Source: Dactylis glomerata
Lineage: Eukaryota; Streptophyta; Magnoliopsida; Poales; Poaceae
Assembly (NCBI GenBank): GCA_007115705.1
Contig: QXEO01000338.1
Span: forward strand, 964,993-1,028,992
Direction of reading: 5' to 3'
Length of the DNA stretch: 64,000 nt
The translations under genes and the position numbers were made by a program. Positions 11,048 through 21,595 of this stretch are shown here, one piece after another. The notes under the pieces were generated by a model, which was not told the DNA's origin, did not search any database, and saw only the letters and a list, made by a program, of their open reading frames with translations. How positions within the stretch are numbered: the first letter of the stretch is position 1; every line of letters begins with the position of its first letter.

Positions 11048-11106
11048 TGTCGCCGCCGTGACCTTGCTGCCGATCAATCGATGCCCTGACGTTCCAGCTC
11101 GAGAGG

Positions 11107-11343
11107 AGAAGAAAAAAGGCTGCGCCCTGCGCCTGCTTATATGGTGTTTATATGGAATGTTTTACTTGGTTTGTTTCCCGGAAAAGGTTCTGGATTTCCC
11201 TGTACATGGTAAGTTTCTGTACAAAAGTTACGTGGTAGAATTTGTACTGAACTCATGTAGTACATATTTTCTTCCAAATTTCTGCAACTCAAGTTAAATA
11301 AAAACTTGGCAGCTTTACGTAAGTGACTCGGATGCCTTTCCTT
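11107..11343. repeat. F-box promoter segment, direct repeat copy b
   Basis: Second copy of 10441-10710, lying directly upstream of F-box paralogue 1. The minus-strand F-box fragment sits between the two copies, so a segmental duplication or unequal exchange created the arrangement and truncated that gene. Confidence 0.85.
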
Positions 11344-11443
11344 GTTTCTTTGCGTAACAATAGGTAACTACTCCAGGATCAAATTGGTAAACGTAACGAC
11401 GGACAGAGGAGCGGATCGATCTCTCTCCACGGGCAGGCCAGCC

Positions 11444-12429
11444 ATGGCGCCTTCAAAGAAAAGCCGACAAGAGAAGAAGACATGTGCGCTGCCTAAGGCC
11501 CCGATAGCGTGGACGCTGCCAAGGGATATCCTTCTCGAGATCGTCGCCCGCTTCGACCTCCGCACCCTTGTCCGTTGTGCCGCCACCTGCAAGCTCCTCC
11601 GGCGTGACATCCTCAACACGCCTTTCATCTGCCGGGTTAGCCGAGCGGCTCCATGCATCCTCGCCTATCTGTGTATCGACGACAAGAAGCCCATCACCCT
11701 GCTTCACCCGACGACGCCCGCCGCCTTGTCCTTCTGCCACGACCACCTCTCGCGCTTCTTGTCACGCAGGGGTGCTGGGACCTTCCTTGGCAAATACTAT
11801 GAACCCCTCTTGTCCCGTCGCGGACTCGTCCTCCTCCGCCACACAAACATCGAAAACCGACCCAAGTCTGACCGTTGCAACCTCTGCGTGTACGACCCTA
11901 TGAGCAGTGCTTATAGGTTCTTCTCCAACCCGCCCGAGATCGACTGCAGCCAGCTTCACGCTCCCAAGTACGTGCTTCTCACAGCCGCCGACGGCATTGA
12001 CTACTCCTTTCGGCTGCTCGTCTTTGGTATGTACGAAAGGGGCATCAAAGTGCAAACTACTACTAGCTCATCATGCGGTACATGGGAGCTGGCCACAGAA
12101 CAGAGAAAACCGGATGACTTCCCATGGTGGCGGTCGCTCAAAAAACGAGGAGACCCCGCTATCCTCCACGGCGGCGTCATCTAGGAGGGCATTTGTCCAA
12201 GAGAATCCTAAGCTACGAGTTCGGCACAGGGAAGATAGGCTCGGTGAAGCTCCCGCCCATAAACTGGGACTATTACTATGACCCTGGCAGACTCTACTTG
12301 GCAACATCGACTGACGGAAAACTACTGAAACTGCTCGCCATTCAAGGATTCAAGATGTCTGTGTGGCTACAGCTCCCAGTCTCAGCAGCAGGTGGTAGCG
12401 GTTGGTCGCTACAGACCGTGATTGACATG
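11444..12429 (+). pseudogene. F-box paralogue 1, 5' part, cut by CACTA-2
   Basis: ATG 11444 (GCCATGGCG context). Residues about 25-65 are an F-box domain (WTLPRDILLEIVARFDLRTL), followed by the unit typical of this family (KPITLLHPTTPAA, RFLSRR, LCVYDPMS, FFSNPPE). Compared with paralogues 2 and 3, a 7-bp deletion after GTCATC at 12182 makes an immediate TAG, so the open frame ends at 12184. The reading continues out of frame to ATTGACATG, where CACTA-2 begins at 12430. The remainder of the gene is at 21596-21853. Two independent lesions make this copy non-functional unless the 247-residue product is used. Confidence 0.85.
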
Positions 12430-12665
12430 CACTAGTAGAAAAAGGGTCTTTGGTCCAGCACCCAAATGTCATCTGTCCCGGTTCGGTTGGCCATTGGGGA
12501 CTAATGACACTTATTGGTCCCGGTCCATGCCACCTGGAGATTAGTCCCGGTTCATTTCGGGGTATCGGTCCCGGTTTGTGGCATTAACCGGGACCAAGGC
12601 CTCCCCAGCATGACACGTGCCTCTATGCGGGTCATTGGTCCCGGTTCATGGCATGAACCGGGATC
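12430..12665. repeat. Left terminus and subterminal repeats of CACTA-2
   Basis: GGTCCCGGTT/AACCGGGACC motifs in inverted pairs follow the CACTA terminus. They match the set at 21395-21595. In CACTA elements such motifs are the binding sites of the transposition proteins. Confidence 0.9.
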
Positions 12666-12682
12666 AAAGACCCTCCCCTGGC

Positions 12683-12689
12683 TATAAAT
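12683..12689 (+). promoter_or_regulatory. TATA box of the lost TNP2 gene
   Basis: GCTATAAATTGATACCCAGC about 250 bp inside the left end reads as a plant core promoter. It points at the TNP2 remnant that begins near 12848, and would now drive only this short remnant. Confidence 0.5.
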
Positions 12690-12847
12690 TGATACCCAGC
12701 CCTTTGCCCTTTGCCACAAAAATTTGCTGGATTGTGTGTGTGGTGTGGGTGCTAGCTTTTTTTTCCTTTGATTGCACACAAGGTGTTCGACGAAATGTCC
12801 ATGCCACATTTAAGTTCGCACAACACGGTATCCTCCGCCGAGGTTAG

Positions 12848-13027
12848 CCCAGGCGTCACATAGTTCTTTCAGGGAAAAGAAACATCGCGGGAGTCGAGGA
12901 CAAGACAGACATGTCAGCAGATTATGATAAGTTTGAAGAAATTCCGCCCTTCACCGTGAAAACTGACCCTTGCATCCCGTTAAATAATGAAGATGCTCCA
13001 TGGTTACGGCCTAAGAAGCGATCATAG
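12848..13027 (+). pseudogene. TNP2 transposase C-terminal remnant
   Basis: Sixty codons aligned with the last part of TNP2 of CACTA-1. Shared landmarks are VLSGKR, GVEDKTDMS, an IxPF segment and a DAPWLR or DSPWLR segment, and the frame ends with TAG at 13025. All upstream transposase domains are missing, so an internal deletion joined the 5' leader to the end of the gene somewhere between about 12700 and 12847. The remnant shows that CACTA-2 once had an ordinary transposase. Confidence 0.85.
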
Positions 13028-13196
13028 GCAAGGGATCGACATACGCGACGAAGGAGAATTACCCTAAACCCTATGTAAATCTATGTAATGTATGAAAACT
13101 ATGACACATCATTTTGTGAATGATTTTTTATGATGTTTGCAATTATCCAAGTTCAATATTTTTCCATGCAGCTATGACACATAATATTGGAGTGAT

Positions 13197-13703
13197 TCAG
13201 TCATAGTCATGCCTAGCCCTATAAACATCGACACTGTAGTCGTCGTAGTCGTCGGAGTCGCGGTAGTCGAACCTCGGCGGGTGAGCACGCGTGGGCTGAG
13301 ACTGAGGGTAGCACAGGCGGGGGCCACGGTAGGCCATGACGCTCTGGAGAGTCCGGCCGCGCCACCACAGCCGACGGCCGGCCTTGTTGAAGTTCGAACA
13401 AGGTGGGCCATCCTCCTCGTGCCTGGCAAGCGCACTCTCACGCCGATTGATGAAGAAGGCGTCCCAAGTCGGGCTGTAGTCGGGATGCCACTGGGGATTC
13501 CTCCGCTGCTCTGGCGTGAGCTCGAAGTAGTAGTGGTTCGTGATGGCCATCTGACGCGCCACACCTAGAGGGACAGGAGGGACCGGTACGCCTCCGACGC
13601 TCAGCATCCAGCCGGTGGGGACGCGGTAGCCCGGCGGGCAGGGGTAGTTTGAGGCGCAAAGCGCCTCCGCCTCCTTGGGGGTTAGAGATACGATGGAGGC
13701 CAT
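13197..13703 (-). CDS. Antisense cargo gene A, VPVPPVP-family protein of unknown function
   Basis: A 168-codon frame from ATG 13703 to TGA 13197. I chose this ATG because a TATA box lies at 13770-13779, so transcription should start near 13745 and the longer frame, which has no upstream ATG, would not be included. The protein has YPCPPGYRVPTGW, then GGVPVPPVP, then a region with LTPEQRRNPQW and WDAFFINRRESAL, and an acidic, tyrosine-rich tail (SDDYDDYS). The same series of motifs (GGWHLNSRRVPVPPVP, LRADPAF, WDNF) occurs in gene B at 15746-16714, so the two are homologous. I do not recognise a characterised domain. No membrane segment or signal peptide is evident. The strand is opposite to ORF2. 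Confidence 0.65.
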   Translation of the reverse strand: MASIVSLTPKEAEALCASNYPCPPGYRVPTGWMLSVGGVPVPPVPLGVARQMAITNHYYFELTPEQRRNPQWHPDYSPTWDAFFINRRESALARHEEDGPPCSNFNKAGRRLWWRGRTLQSVMAYRGPRLCYPQSQPTRAHPPRFDYRDSDDYDDYSVDVYRARHDYD

Positions 13704-13769
13704 GGGAGAGAGTGATGAGGTTTGCAGATATGAGTCTAGATGTGATATGTAAATGGAGGCCAAGCCTAC

Positions 13770-13779
13770 ATATATATAG
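13770..13779 (-). promoter_or_regulatory. TATA box of cargo gene A
   Basis: On the minus strand the sequence is CTATATATATGTAGGC, 67 bp upstream of the chosen ATG. The leader between is pyrimidine-rich (CATCACTCTCTCCC), typical of plant 5' untranslated regions. Confidence 0.65.
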
Positions 13780-13984
13780 TGAAAAAATGGCGGGAAGACG
13801 GAGGCGGGAAAAGGTGGAAAGCGTGGGAAGAAAATAGGCGGGAACGCAGTGGCGCGGGAAACTATCTAACCTTTAGTCCCGGCTGGTGGGTACAACCGGG
13901 ATTAAAGGTGGTTTTTGTGTCATCTAACTAAACTGTCGGTGGGATAAGGAAAACTTTCTCCTGCAACATCGTAAGCCATTCCAA

Positions 13985-14796
13985 GATGATAGGTTATTTT
14001 GTGAAGGATTTTTTATGATGTTTGCAATTTTCCAAGTTCAATATTTTTCCTTGCAACTATGACACATAATATGACACCACGCGAAGGTTTCACATTGTTT
14101 GGATCATTTTTGAATTTCTTATGCCCGTTTCAAACTATATTCAAAGCGGCGGGCTTGAAGCTTCTTAGCCCGGGGCTGAGCCTCGCTAAACTAGAAGTAG
14201 ATCTCTAGTGAAATAGCATGTTGTGAACCTATAAATGATTTTTAAAAAAATTCACAAGCATTATATCCTGTACTTGTAGTTCAAATCTGGGCACCCTTCT
14301 ATCGAATCGGCAGGAATTTGTCTTTTTCATGAGGGATGGACGGTAAGGTTTCTGATACACCGGTTGGGAATTAGTCCATCTAAGGTGGTCTAGTATTTTT
14401 GAAAAATGGGTTGGTGCCAATGCCAAACTTTAATTTGGTGGTTTCTTCATAGAACACCCCAATTTCGGCACCTCAAAAATGGAAATTGGCTATTTCGTGC
14501 ATCGAAAACGAAAACTTCCTCCTGCAACATCGTAAGCCATCCCAAGATGCACATGTGTGCACAATATGGTCACATTATCATAAACTATGCCCTGATTCTA
14601 GCCATAACATTGGTGGTTTGACCTAAATGCCATGAAACCTCGAACATGATAGGTCATTTTGTGAAGGATTTTTTATGACGTTTGCAATTTTCCAAGTTCA
14701 ATATTTTTCCTTGCAACTATGACACATAATATGACACCACGCGAAGGTTTCACATTGTTTGAATCATTTTTGAATTTCTTATGCCCGTTTTAAACG
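13985..14796. repeat. Internal direct repeats of CACTA-2
   Basis: A segment of about 150 bp (TTTTGTGAAGGATTTTTTATG ... CTTATGCCCGTTT-type) occurs at 13985-14133 and again at 14648-14796. A shorter copy lies at 13115-13190, directly downstream of the TNP2 remnant. The copies probably come from the 3' flank of TNP2. The intervening sequence 14134-14647 has no gene. Confidence 0.85.
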
Positions 14797-14992
14797 TGTT
14801 AGTGCATTTTTTATTAAAAATAGTAAAATTGTTTAGTTAGAATTAATAATTTTGAAAACAGAAAATGGTTTTGGATTAGTTATTTAAATTGAAACACTTT
14901 TCCTGTTGAAAGTTTTTTCAAATTTTAAATAGAAGAAAGTTTTTTCCTGTTAAAATGAAAACAGCAAGTTAAAACAGAAAAACAATGGGCAC

Positions 14993-15180
14993 GTGGCGGC
15001 TCAGCAGCGCCCCTCGCCCAGGACATTGGTCCCGGTTTGTGGCATCAACCGGGACCGTTAGTGGGCACGTGGCAGCTCAGCAGCGCCCCTCGCCCAGGTC
15101 ATTGGTCCCGGTTTGTGGCATCAACCGGGACCGTTGATCCATTGGTCCCGGTTGGTGCCACGAACCGGGACTAATGACTC
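14993..15180. repeat. 73-bp tandem duplication with CACTA motifs
   Basis: The block GGGCACGTGGCGGCTCAGCA ... GGGACCGTTA is present twice in a row (about 14988-15060 and 15062-15133). A further inverted pair of GGTCCCGGTT motifs follows. It resembles a subterminal region in an internal position. Confidence 0.85.
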
Positions 15181-15600
15181 CTCCAAATATAACTGGCCCT
15201 TCTTCCTCCCCCACTTCCCCCCAAAATCGGCCGAAACTGCTAAGGACTTTTGCGCGCGGAGCGAAACCACGCCGGCAGGCTGTCCGAGTTTCGTGCCGCC
15301 GCTGCCGCCGTCCTCGGTGAGCGCCGCCGCCGCCGCGACCTCTCCCTTTTCCCCCCGCGCCGCCGCTCATCACATTCTCTCTGCAGGTGGCCTGCGCCGC
15401 CGCCCCCCCATCCCGGCCCCGTGCGCCCGCCCCGCACCCCCAGCGCCGCCCCCGACGCCACCCTGCGGCCGCCCCGCCCCCCAGCGCCGCCGCCCCCCTT
15501 CGACGGTGAGCTCCTCGGGAGGGAGCTTCCCGACCCGGCCGGCCGGCCCTTTGGCCAATGTTTTCTTTTTTAAATTTCGCATTTAAATTTCGCATTTAAA
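15180..15600. other. GC-rich stretch, no supported gene
   Basis: Proline and alanine-rich frames are open on several strands (for example 15113-15586 plus, 15370-15582 minus), which reflects GC content. A TATA-like AAATATAACT at 15185 could start a plus-strand leader, but no protein family is recognisable. Confidence 0.5.
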
Positions 15601-15745
15601 CTGCTAAGGAATTTCGCAATTTTTTCATTACTTATATATATATAATACATAGAAATTAAAAAAAACATAGAAAAATAAAAATAAAAATAAAAAGCCCTCG
15701 TCGGGGCGGGCACAGGGGCGTCGGCGTCGTCGTCCTCGCCGCGGC

Positions 15746-16714
15746 CTACTCGTCGTCCTCGTCGGGGAGGATGATGTAGGGCCCCTGCGCCCACGGCCAG
15801 TTGGCCGCAGGCGGTGGAGGAGGACCTGGTGGAGGAGGCGGCGGTGGAGTCGCCGCACGCGGTGGCGGCGGCGGCGGGCCTGGTGGAGGAGGCGGCGGTG
15901 GAGTCGCCGCACGTTGTGGAGGAGGCGACGGTGGCCGGCCGTGCTGCTGGTGCACGGACATGGCCAGCGCCGTGTCGATGCCGGCCCACCGCCTCTTCTC
16001 CTCCTCCTCGGAGACGAGGACGGCGACCCGGAGCTCCTCCTCCTCGGACATCGGTGGCGGGGGTGGCGGCGCCTCGCCGTGGTCCATCGCGTCGAGGATG
16101 GCGTAGGCGACGCAGCCGACGAAGTCGTCGGTGTCGTCCCTGGGCTCCTCGCCAGGGATGTCGTCGCCGCCCACCTCCGGCGGCGCCTCCTCGTCCTCCT
16201 CCATCTCCTCGATGAAGGGATCCGCCTGCGGCGGCTCTGGCCCCGGCTCCGGCATGTACACGCCGGCGTAGGGGTTGGGGGCGACCTCCCCTAGGAAGGC
16301 CGCCCGCCGCACCGGGTCGCGCTCCCGCGGCCCGAAGTTGTCCCACCATTGGCTATCGTAGCCAAAGGCGGGATCGGCGCGGAGGCGCGCCGGCATCAGT
16401 GCGCGCCGGCGGCGGATCTCGGCGACCCGCTTCGGGCCGAAGCGCGGCACCGGCGGGACCGGCACGCGCCGGCTGTTGAGGTGCCACCCGCCGGGGAGGC
16501 TGCAGTCCGGCCAGTCCACGCTCTGGCCGCACTGGTACAGCGCCTGGCAGTGACTCACCGGAATGTACCGGCGGTCACGCTGGCGCTGCGGCGAGGCCGT
16601 CCTGGCGCGGCGTGGAGGAGACTGGCGGCGTGGAGGAGACTGGCGGCGCCCAGACCGGCGCGACCCGCCGGCCTCGTGGTCGTGGCTGCCCTTGCCCTTC
16701 TTCCAGAACCCCAT
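15746..16714 (-). CDS. Antisense cargo gene B, VPVPPVP-family protein with proline-rich tail
   Basis: 322 codons from ATG 16714 (MGFWKKGKG) to TAG 15746. In order: a basic Arg/Ser/Pro N-terminus (residues 1-45); the conserved module around residues 60-135 with CSLPGGWHLNSRRVPVPPVP, RRRALMPARLRADPAF and WWDNF; an acidic Glu/Asp region (about 155-225); a helix-like EEEEKRRWAG...ALAMS segment near 240-255 that resembles a ubiquitin-interacting motif; and a polyproline tail with two near-identical AATPPPPPPPGPP blocks. The module matches cargo gene A. A TTTAAAAGG lies about 90 bp upstream. The frame is open and high in GC, so the tail may partly reflect repeat expansion. Function is unknown, and the UIM likeness is an inference. 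Confidence 0.65.
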   Translation of the reverse strand: MGFWKKGKGSHDHEAGGSRRSGRRQSPPRRQSPPRRARTASPQRQRDRRYIPVSHCQALYQCGQSVDWPDCSLPGGWHLNSRRVPVPPVPRFGPKRVAEIRRRRALMPARLRADPAFGYDSQWWDNFGPRERDPVRRAAFLGEVAPNPYAGVYMPEPGPEPPQADPFIEEMEEDEEAPPEVGGDDIPGEEPRDDTDDFVGCVAYAILDAMDHGEAPPPPPPMSEEEELRVAVLVSEEEEKRRWAGIDTALAMSVHQQHGRPPSPPPQRAATPPPPPPPGPPPPPPRAATPPPPPPPGPPPPPAANWPWAQGPYIILPDEDDE

Positions 16715-16799
16715 GGCTGATGTGGTGGCCGGGATGTGGTGGCTCTGGCGGCTGTGCTGGCTATGGCGATGGAGGCTGGTGGCCGCGGCTCCGTTGGCC

Positions 16800-16810
16800 T
16801 CCTTTTAAAG
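16800..16810 (-). promoter_or_regulatory. Possible TATA box of cargo gene B
   Basis: CCTTTAAAAGG on the minus strand, 86-96 bp upstream of ATG 16714, within GC-rich DNA. Spacing fits a plant core promoter with a roughly 60-nt leader. Confidence 0.4.
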
Positions 16811-17368
16811 GGGCCAGTGGCCGGGCATCCAGCGGCCGCAATGAATGCCACCGAGCGGCAGCCCAATCGGCACGCCGGCGTTGATGCCGCGGCAGGCATT
16901 GAAGGCGATGGCGGGGCGCCCAAAGCACTGACGCGGCGGGACTCGAGGCGACGGGCACTGACGCGGGCGTCGCGTTGGAGAAGACGTACTGACGCACTGA
17001 CGCGGGCCGACGCGGTGCTGTTTTTTTGGGCCTCTTTTGCCCGCTGGTGCTGTTTTTTCGGCCTCTTTTGCCCGCTGGGTGCTGTGGGCAATTCCTATTT
17101 GACGCGCACCCCCCACAGACGTTAAAATCTTAGTGGGCTGGCCCAATAGAAATAAAAATCTATTATTTTTGTCCGGTCAAGAACATGCCTTCAGGCGTCC
17201 ACCCGTAACAGGCGCTTGAAGCGCCGAATAGGAATGCCCTTAGTACTTAGTTAGAAGTTAGTGTTAGTTTGTTAGTTAGAATTAGAATTAGTTAAAATTA
17301 GTTTTAGCGTGCATTTTGAATATATAGCATGTATTCTAACTAACAAATGTCGGTATATTGCAGAAACT

Positions 17369-20300
17369 ATGGATCCAGCATATAAAAAAAGTCAAGATGA
17401 TGAATACTTCCTCCAAGGAATGATCCGAGAAAATGTAGATATTGATGTCACCTGGACATTTCTGAACGATTCCGGTGAGGGAGATGAATCTCTCAACCGA
17501 GGAGACGACTCCGGTGAGGTAGAAGCCTGGGACGGGGGAGAAGCCGGTGAGGGAGAAGCTGACAAGGGAGAAGGCGACGAGGGAGAAGCCGACGAGGGAG
17601 AAGACGACGGCTCCGGCCGAACCTTAAATCTCGGAAACTCCGGCGAGGTGTATATATGTTTTTTTGTAATGCCCGACTGTCTATATATACATGCATATAT
17701 TAACACTCTTTCTTATTTTAGCCCTCCGGATCGAGCACTTGTTCCGTCAGAACAAAACGAGGCCCAACCAAAAAGTTGGACAACAAAGTGAGTTATAGGA
17801 TCGAAGTGGTCGGTGTAGACGGCCAACCGCTAGCTCCTGAAGATGTCGCAAAAAAATTTGTCAAGCAATGTGGAGTTCTTGTGAGGGACCACATCCCGAT
17901 CATCGTTCAAGAATGGAATCGGCCAAGCAGCGGTGGAGTCCTGTTTGTCGGCGACGTCGCCAAAGATAAGCTTTTTGACAGGCTTATGCTTAATTTCCTC
18001 CTGCCGAGGCTAGATGTGAATCCAGATGAGGAGAAGGAAGCAAATAAGGAGATACTTAAAAGAGTAAAGAAGTTTGCTCTGATCAAGATGGCCGAGGCAT
18101 TCAAGAACTGGAAGAAGAAACTGTACCTTAAGTTTGTCAAGTTAGACAAGACTCCGGATTTTAATCAAGCCGGCTATGCTAAGTTAAGACACCAGTGGGC
18201 TGATTTTGTGAAGTACAAGACATCGGAGAAAGCTTTGGAAAGGTCGAGAATAAATCAAGAGAACGCTGCTAAGAAAGTGTACCACCATAATATGGGGTCT
18301 GCTGGCTACGCCGGTTGCATGCCTAAGTGGGATGCACTTGAGGTCAAGTATATTGCTGCCGGGATCAGACCAGAGCCCACAACATGGACACCACGGGCGA
18401 GAAACTGGTTTTACGGCCATGGGGGCACGTTGGACGAAGAAGGGAGGGCAATATATACCCAGAAACACAAAGATCATCCCCTACTGCCCATCGAAGATAT
18501 TAGAAGTGCAGTACAAGATGTGGAAGCGGGACGGTTCGTTCCCGATAGAGAGAACGACGAGCTCACACGAGCCCTCAAAAATGATGAACACACCGGACGA
18601 GCACGAGGCACACCGGGCTCCAAGCCGTGGAAGGTTGCCTTCCCCGCGGAAATGAAGAGATATCCCGATAAAAGTCATCAGAGGAGAAAGGAAAGGGAGG
18701 TAGCTGAGAAAGCGGCAGCTGCAGACCGGCTGCGTAATGTAGAAGAAGCATTAAAGCGGCAGCAGGATCAACTCGACAGACTTAGCCAGCAAGGTATCAG
18801 CAGCCAATCTCAGCGGCACATGGTAGAAGCTGCATTCGATGGTATCGACGCCCTATCAAATAAGAAAAGCAGCGTCGCTTCCACCCAGCTCCACGATGGT
18901 GATGATGATGCACTGACGATGGCTCCTCCTAAACGCTACCCAGTGGATGATATCACGGAGAGCACAGCTTGTGAGCTAAAGGTGCAAGTTATGAACTTAA
19001 GGGTGACAGCGGCGGTCGGCATGGCCGTACCAACTGCGCCTAACGGAACTTGGCATTGCAGACCGATTCCAAAAGGGTACGCTGTCGTCACGGTGGATGA
19101 TGTCAAGCAAGATTTTGAGGAGCTGAAGCTGGACCACCCTGCAGGGGAAGATAGGGACCTGACTGAACTAGGAGAAGCCAAAGGGGGGACTATTGTATGG
19201 CCAAAGGAGCACATCGTGCTTCCAAATTATGTCCCGCCAAGGCCACCCACTCCTCATAGCAGCAGTCCACCTTCGCCGCCACCTCACCATTCTCCAGCGC
19301 AACCGTCGCCTTCACCGCCTCACCACTCACCGCAGCTGTCTCCACCGCCGCCTCAGCCGTCTCCGCCGCCGCGTCAGCCGTCTCCGTCCCCTGAGCCTCA
19401 GAGACTAAAGCGGAAGTATACTAAGAGGGGCAGCACCACCAGCAGCAGCAAGAGCACGTTCCGATCACCGAAACGTAAGCTATCGCCCCTCCTAAGAGTA
19501 CCTCATCAGAATATGAAGAAGCTTCCTTACGAGAAGACAGATGAGGAAATTGCTACGGCCGCAGATGCCCATTATCAACAGTGGAAGACTGACATGGCTA
19601 ACAAGAAAAATCCAAAGCCGACGGAGCCATTGATCTTCCCGGTCACCGCAGAAGATAAAGCCAAAGCAGCCGCGCTTAAGATTCAGCTTCACCAACCCAT
19701 AGCGCTCACACCTGACTATAATCGCTCTATTACCAAGTCAGCTGAGGCAAAAGAGCGGAGAGTCGGGAAAGAAGTTGCCCAGCTCGGACAACAGAAAAAT
19801 CAATCGATCGAACCGCTCAAAGTGTACGATACCAATGAGTGGAGAGCCCAGGAGCGGCATGATCCGAACATTGATCCGGAGTTTATTCAACTCTACGGAG
19901 AAAAGGCCAAGTTATATGGACTGTCTATTGCTGAGTACATGAGCCGTCTAGATGAGTTCGAGGGGTACCAGCAAATAGCGTACAAATACCGGTACGGGGA
20001 TCCTCTCGTCAAACCCGAGTTAGTCAAAGATCTACCAACAAAAATGTGGAGATTGCATAACTGGTACATACAAGCCTGTGTTGAATCCACAAACTGGATC
20101 TATGCTGGATATAAACACCACCATTACGGTCATGGAGATGGCTTCTTACTGATGGAATTTCTAGAATTATTTCAGTTTTACCAACAAGACGCCCTCGACA
20201 AAACTATTGTCAGTGCCTATTGCCTGTAAGTATTATTAAGTCTTTCTAGCTCAGCTCATTCGTTGCTTGTATAATCTTACTCATCATTATACTAATTATA

Positions 20301-21171
20301 TATGCAGAATGAAGATTCTCGAATGCGACCGAGGAGGAATCTTTGACCTTGGGTTCGTTGACTGCAATTTCGTTCATGAAGATACTCTCAAAAAAAAACC
20401 CAAAGAGACAGAGGATAACTTGGTACAATCGTTGAAGTATTTCAGCAACAGAAGGGAAATACTATTTCCTTACAACTTCGAGTGAGTGTTACTGTCTTGT
20501 ACACATTTTGTTTTCGCTTTACTCGATGTTAAGCTATTTGACTCATTATGTCTGTGCAGCTTCCACTTTATTCTGTTAATCATTAGTGTTGACGAAGGAG
20601 TAGTCAAAGTCATGGACTCAAAACGCACACCTTTAGGAAATTGGGTGAACATGCAGGAATGCCTCCAGAAGGCTTGGAAACGGTTCACCGCCAACACTAG
20701 GGGTGTTTGGAAGCCAGAGCTTACATTTAAACCATTGAATGTAAGTACTACTTGCTAGATCCACGTATCTCTTTGATTCTAGTTTCAATACAATTATCAT
20801 GCTTGATTCTTATTTTGATTGAACTCCGTTCTCGTAAAGTGCTTGAGGCAAGAAGCTGGGAATAACTTATGTGGATACTATGTCTGCGAGTTCATTCGCC
20901 AGACGACCAAAGAGAAGGGTGCAGACCGAAACATCAAAAAACTTGAAGTACGATAAACAATAATCTCAACATTATTTTATTACCATCAACTGTGTTTAGT
21001 TTCATTCATATATATTGATCCCTTTCTTTAAATTAGATCGAACGGATGCGGGACGGTCTTCTACCACGGGAACGCGTGCAAGCAATTCAAGAGGAAATTG
21101 CCGGTTTCTTATTAGAACAAGTCATAGATCCGAAAGGAGAATACTATTACCCGGTTCATTTAGAAGGGTGA
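17369..21171 (+). CDS. CACTA ORF2: Transposase_24-type protein with C-terminal Ulp1-like protease
   Basis: Six exons keep the frame throughout (1126 residues): 17369-17647, 17722-20225, 20308-20481, 20560-20740, 20840-20947, 21037-21171, all with GT-AG introns. Exon 1 is acidic, with GEGD/GEAD repeats. Residues about 110-330 are the plant En/Spm Transposase_24 domain (KFVKQCGVLVRDHIP ... YGHGG). A coiled-coil-like Gln-rich part and a Ser/Pro-rich linker (about 600-670) follow. Residues 930-1100 form a C48 (Ulp1-like) cysteine protease with the expected residues: His988 in FHFILL, Asp1005 in VMDS, Gln1050 and Cys1057 in NNLCGYYVCEF. Ulp1 enzymes remove SUMO-like proteins. Its role in CACTA biology is not established. 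With no lesion visible this is the best preserved gene of the element. The sequence just before ATG (TATTGCAG) could be an acceptor, so a 5' UTR intron is possible. Confidence 0.9.
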
Positions 21172-21394
21172 AGTGTAAAAAAGAAGATGTAAAATCAAAT
21201 TTGTGTGAGTTACCGATTGTAATAGCGACCAAGCACGACGGATGAGACGGTGAATAATATATTCGTGACCATGATGTGTAATATATATATATAGTGTGGT
21301 TCCTTCATTATTGATGTATATATATAATACCATTAAATTGAATACAAAACACACCAAATAAAACCCTGAACCCTAAATGGGAAAAAAACCCTGG

Positions 21395-21595
21395 ATCAAC
21401 GATCCTGGCTCGTCCTACGAACCGGGACCAATGACTCAGGCCCCCTCGCCCCGCAGCGCGTCCACGTGGAGACCTATCGGTCCCGGTTCGTGCTGGAACC
21501 GGGACCGGCATTGGTCCCGAGTAATGGATCCCGGTTCGGCAACCGGGACCAATGGCCCAAATGAACCGGGACCATAGGCCCTTTTTCCACCAGTG
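21395..21595. repeat. Right subterminal repeats and terminus of CACTA-2
   Basis: Motifs CGAACCGGGACCAATG and GGTCCCGGTTCG alternate up to the terminal CCCTTTTTCCACCAGTG. They mirror 12430-12665. Confidence 0.9.

Larger units (their letters stand above)
12430..21595 (+). mobile_element. CACTA DNA transposon 2 (CACTA-2), complete, 9166 bp
   Basis: The ends are inverted: left CACTAGTAGAAAAAGGGTCT, right (reverse complement) CACTGGTGGAAAAAGGGCCT. The 3-bp target duplication ATG is present at 12427-12429 and 21596-21598. Joining the flanks restores the F-box reading seen uninterrupted at 28240-28260. From the left: subterminal repeats, a TATA box, a TNP2 remnant, two antisense cargo genes, a complete plus-strand ORF2 and right subterminal repeats. 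It lacks a transposase domain, so it is non-autonomous, but both termini look competent. Confidence 0.95.

Noticed and set aside
13704..13763. Longer start for cargo gene A
   Set aside because: The first codon would be TTG, and it lies at or before the expected transcription start; ATG 13703 fits better.
15113..15586. Long proline/alanine-rich frames on both strands
   Set aside because: They come from very high GC content; no conserved motif and no consistent gene model.
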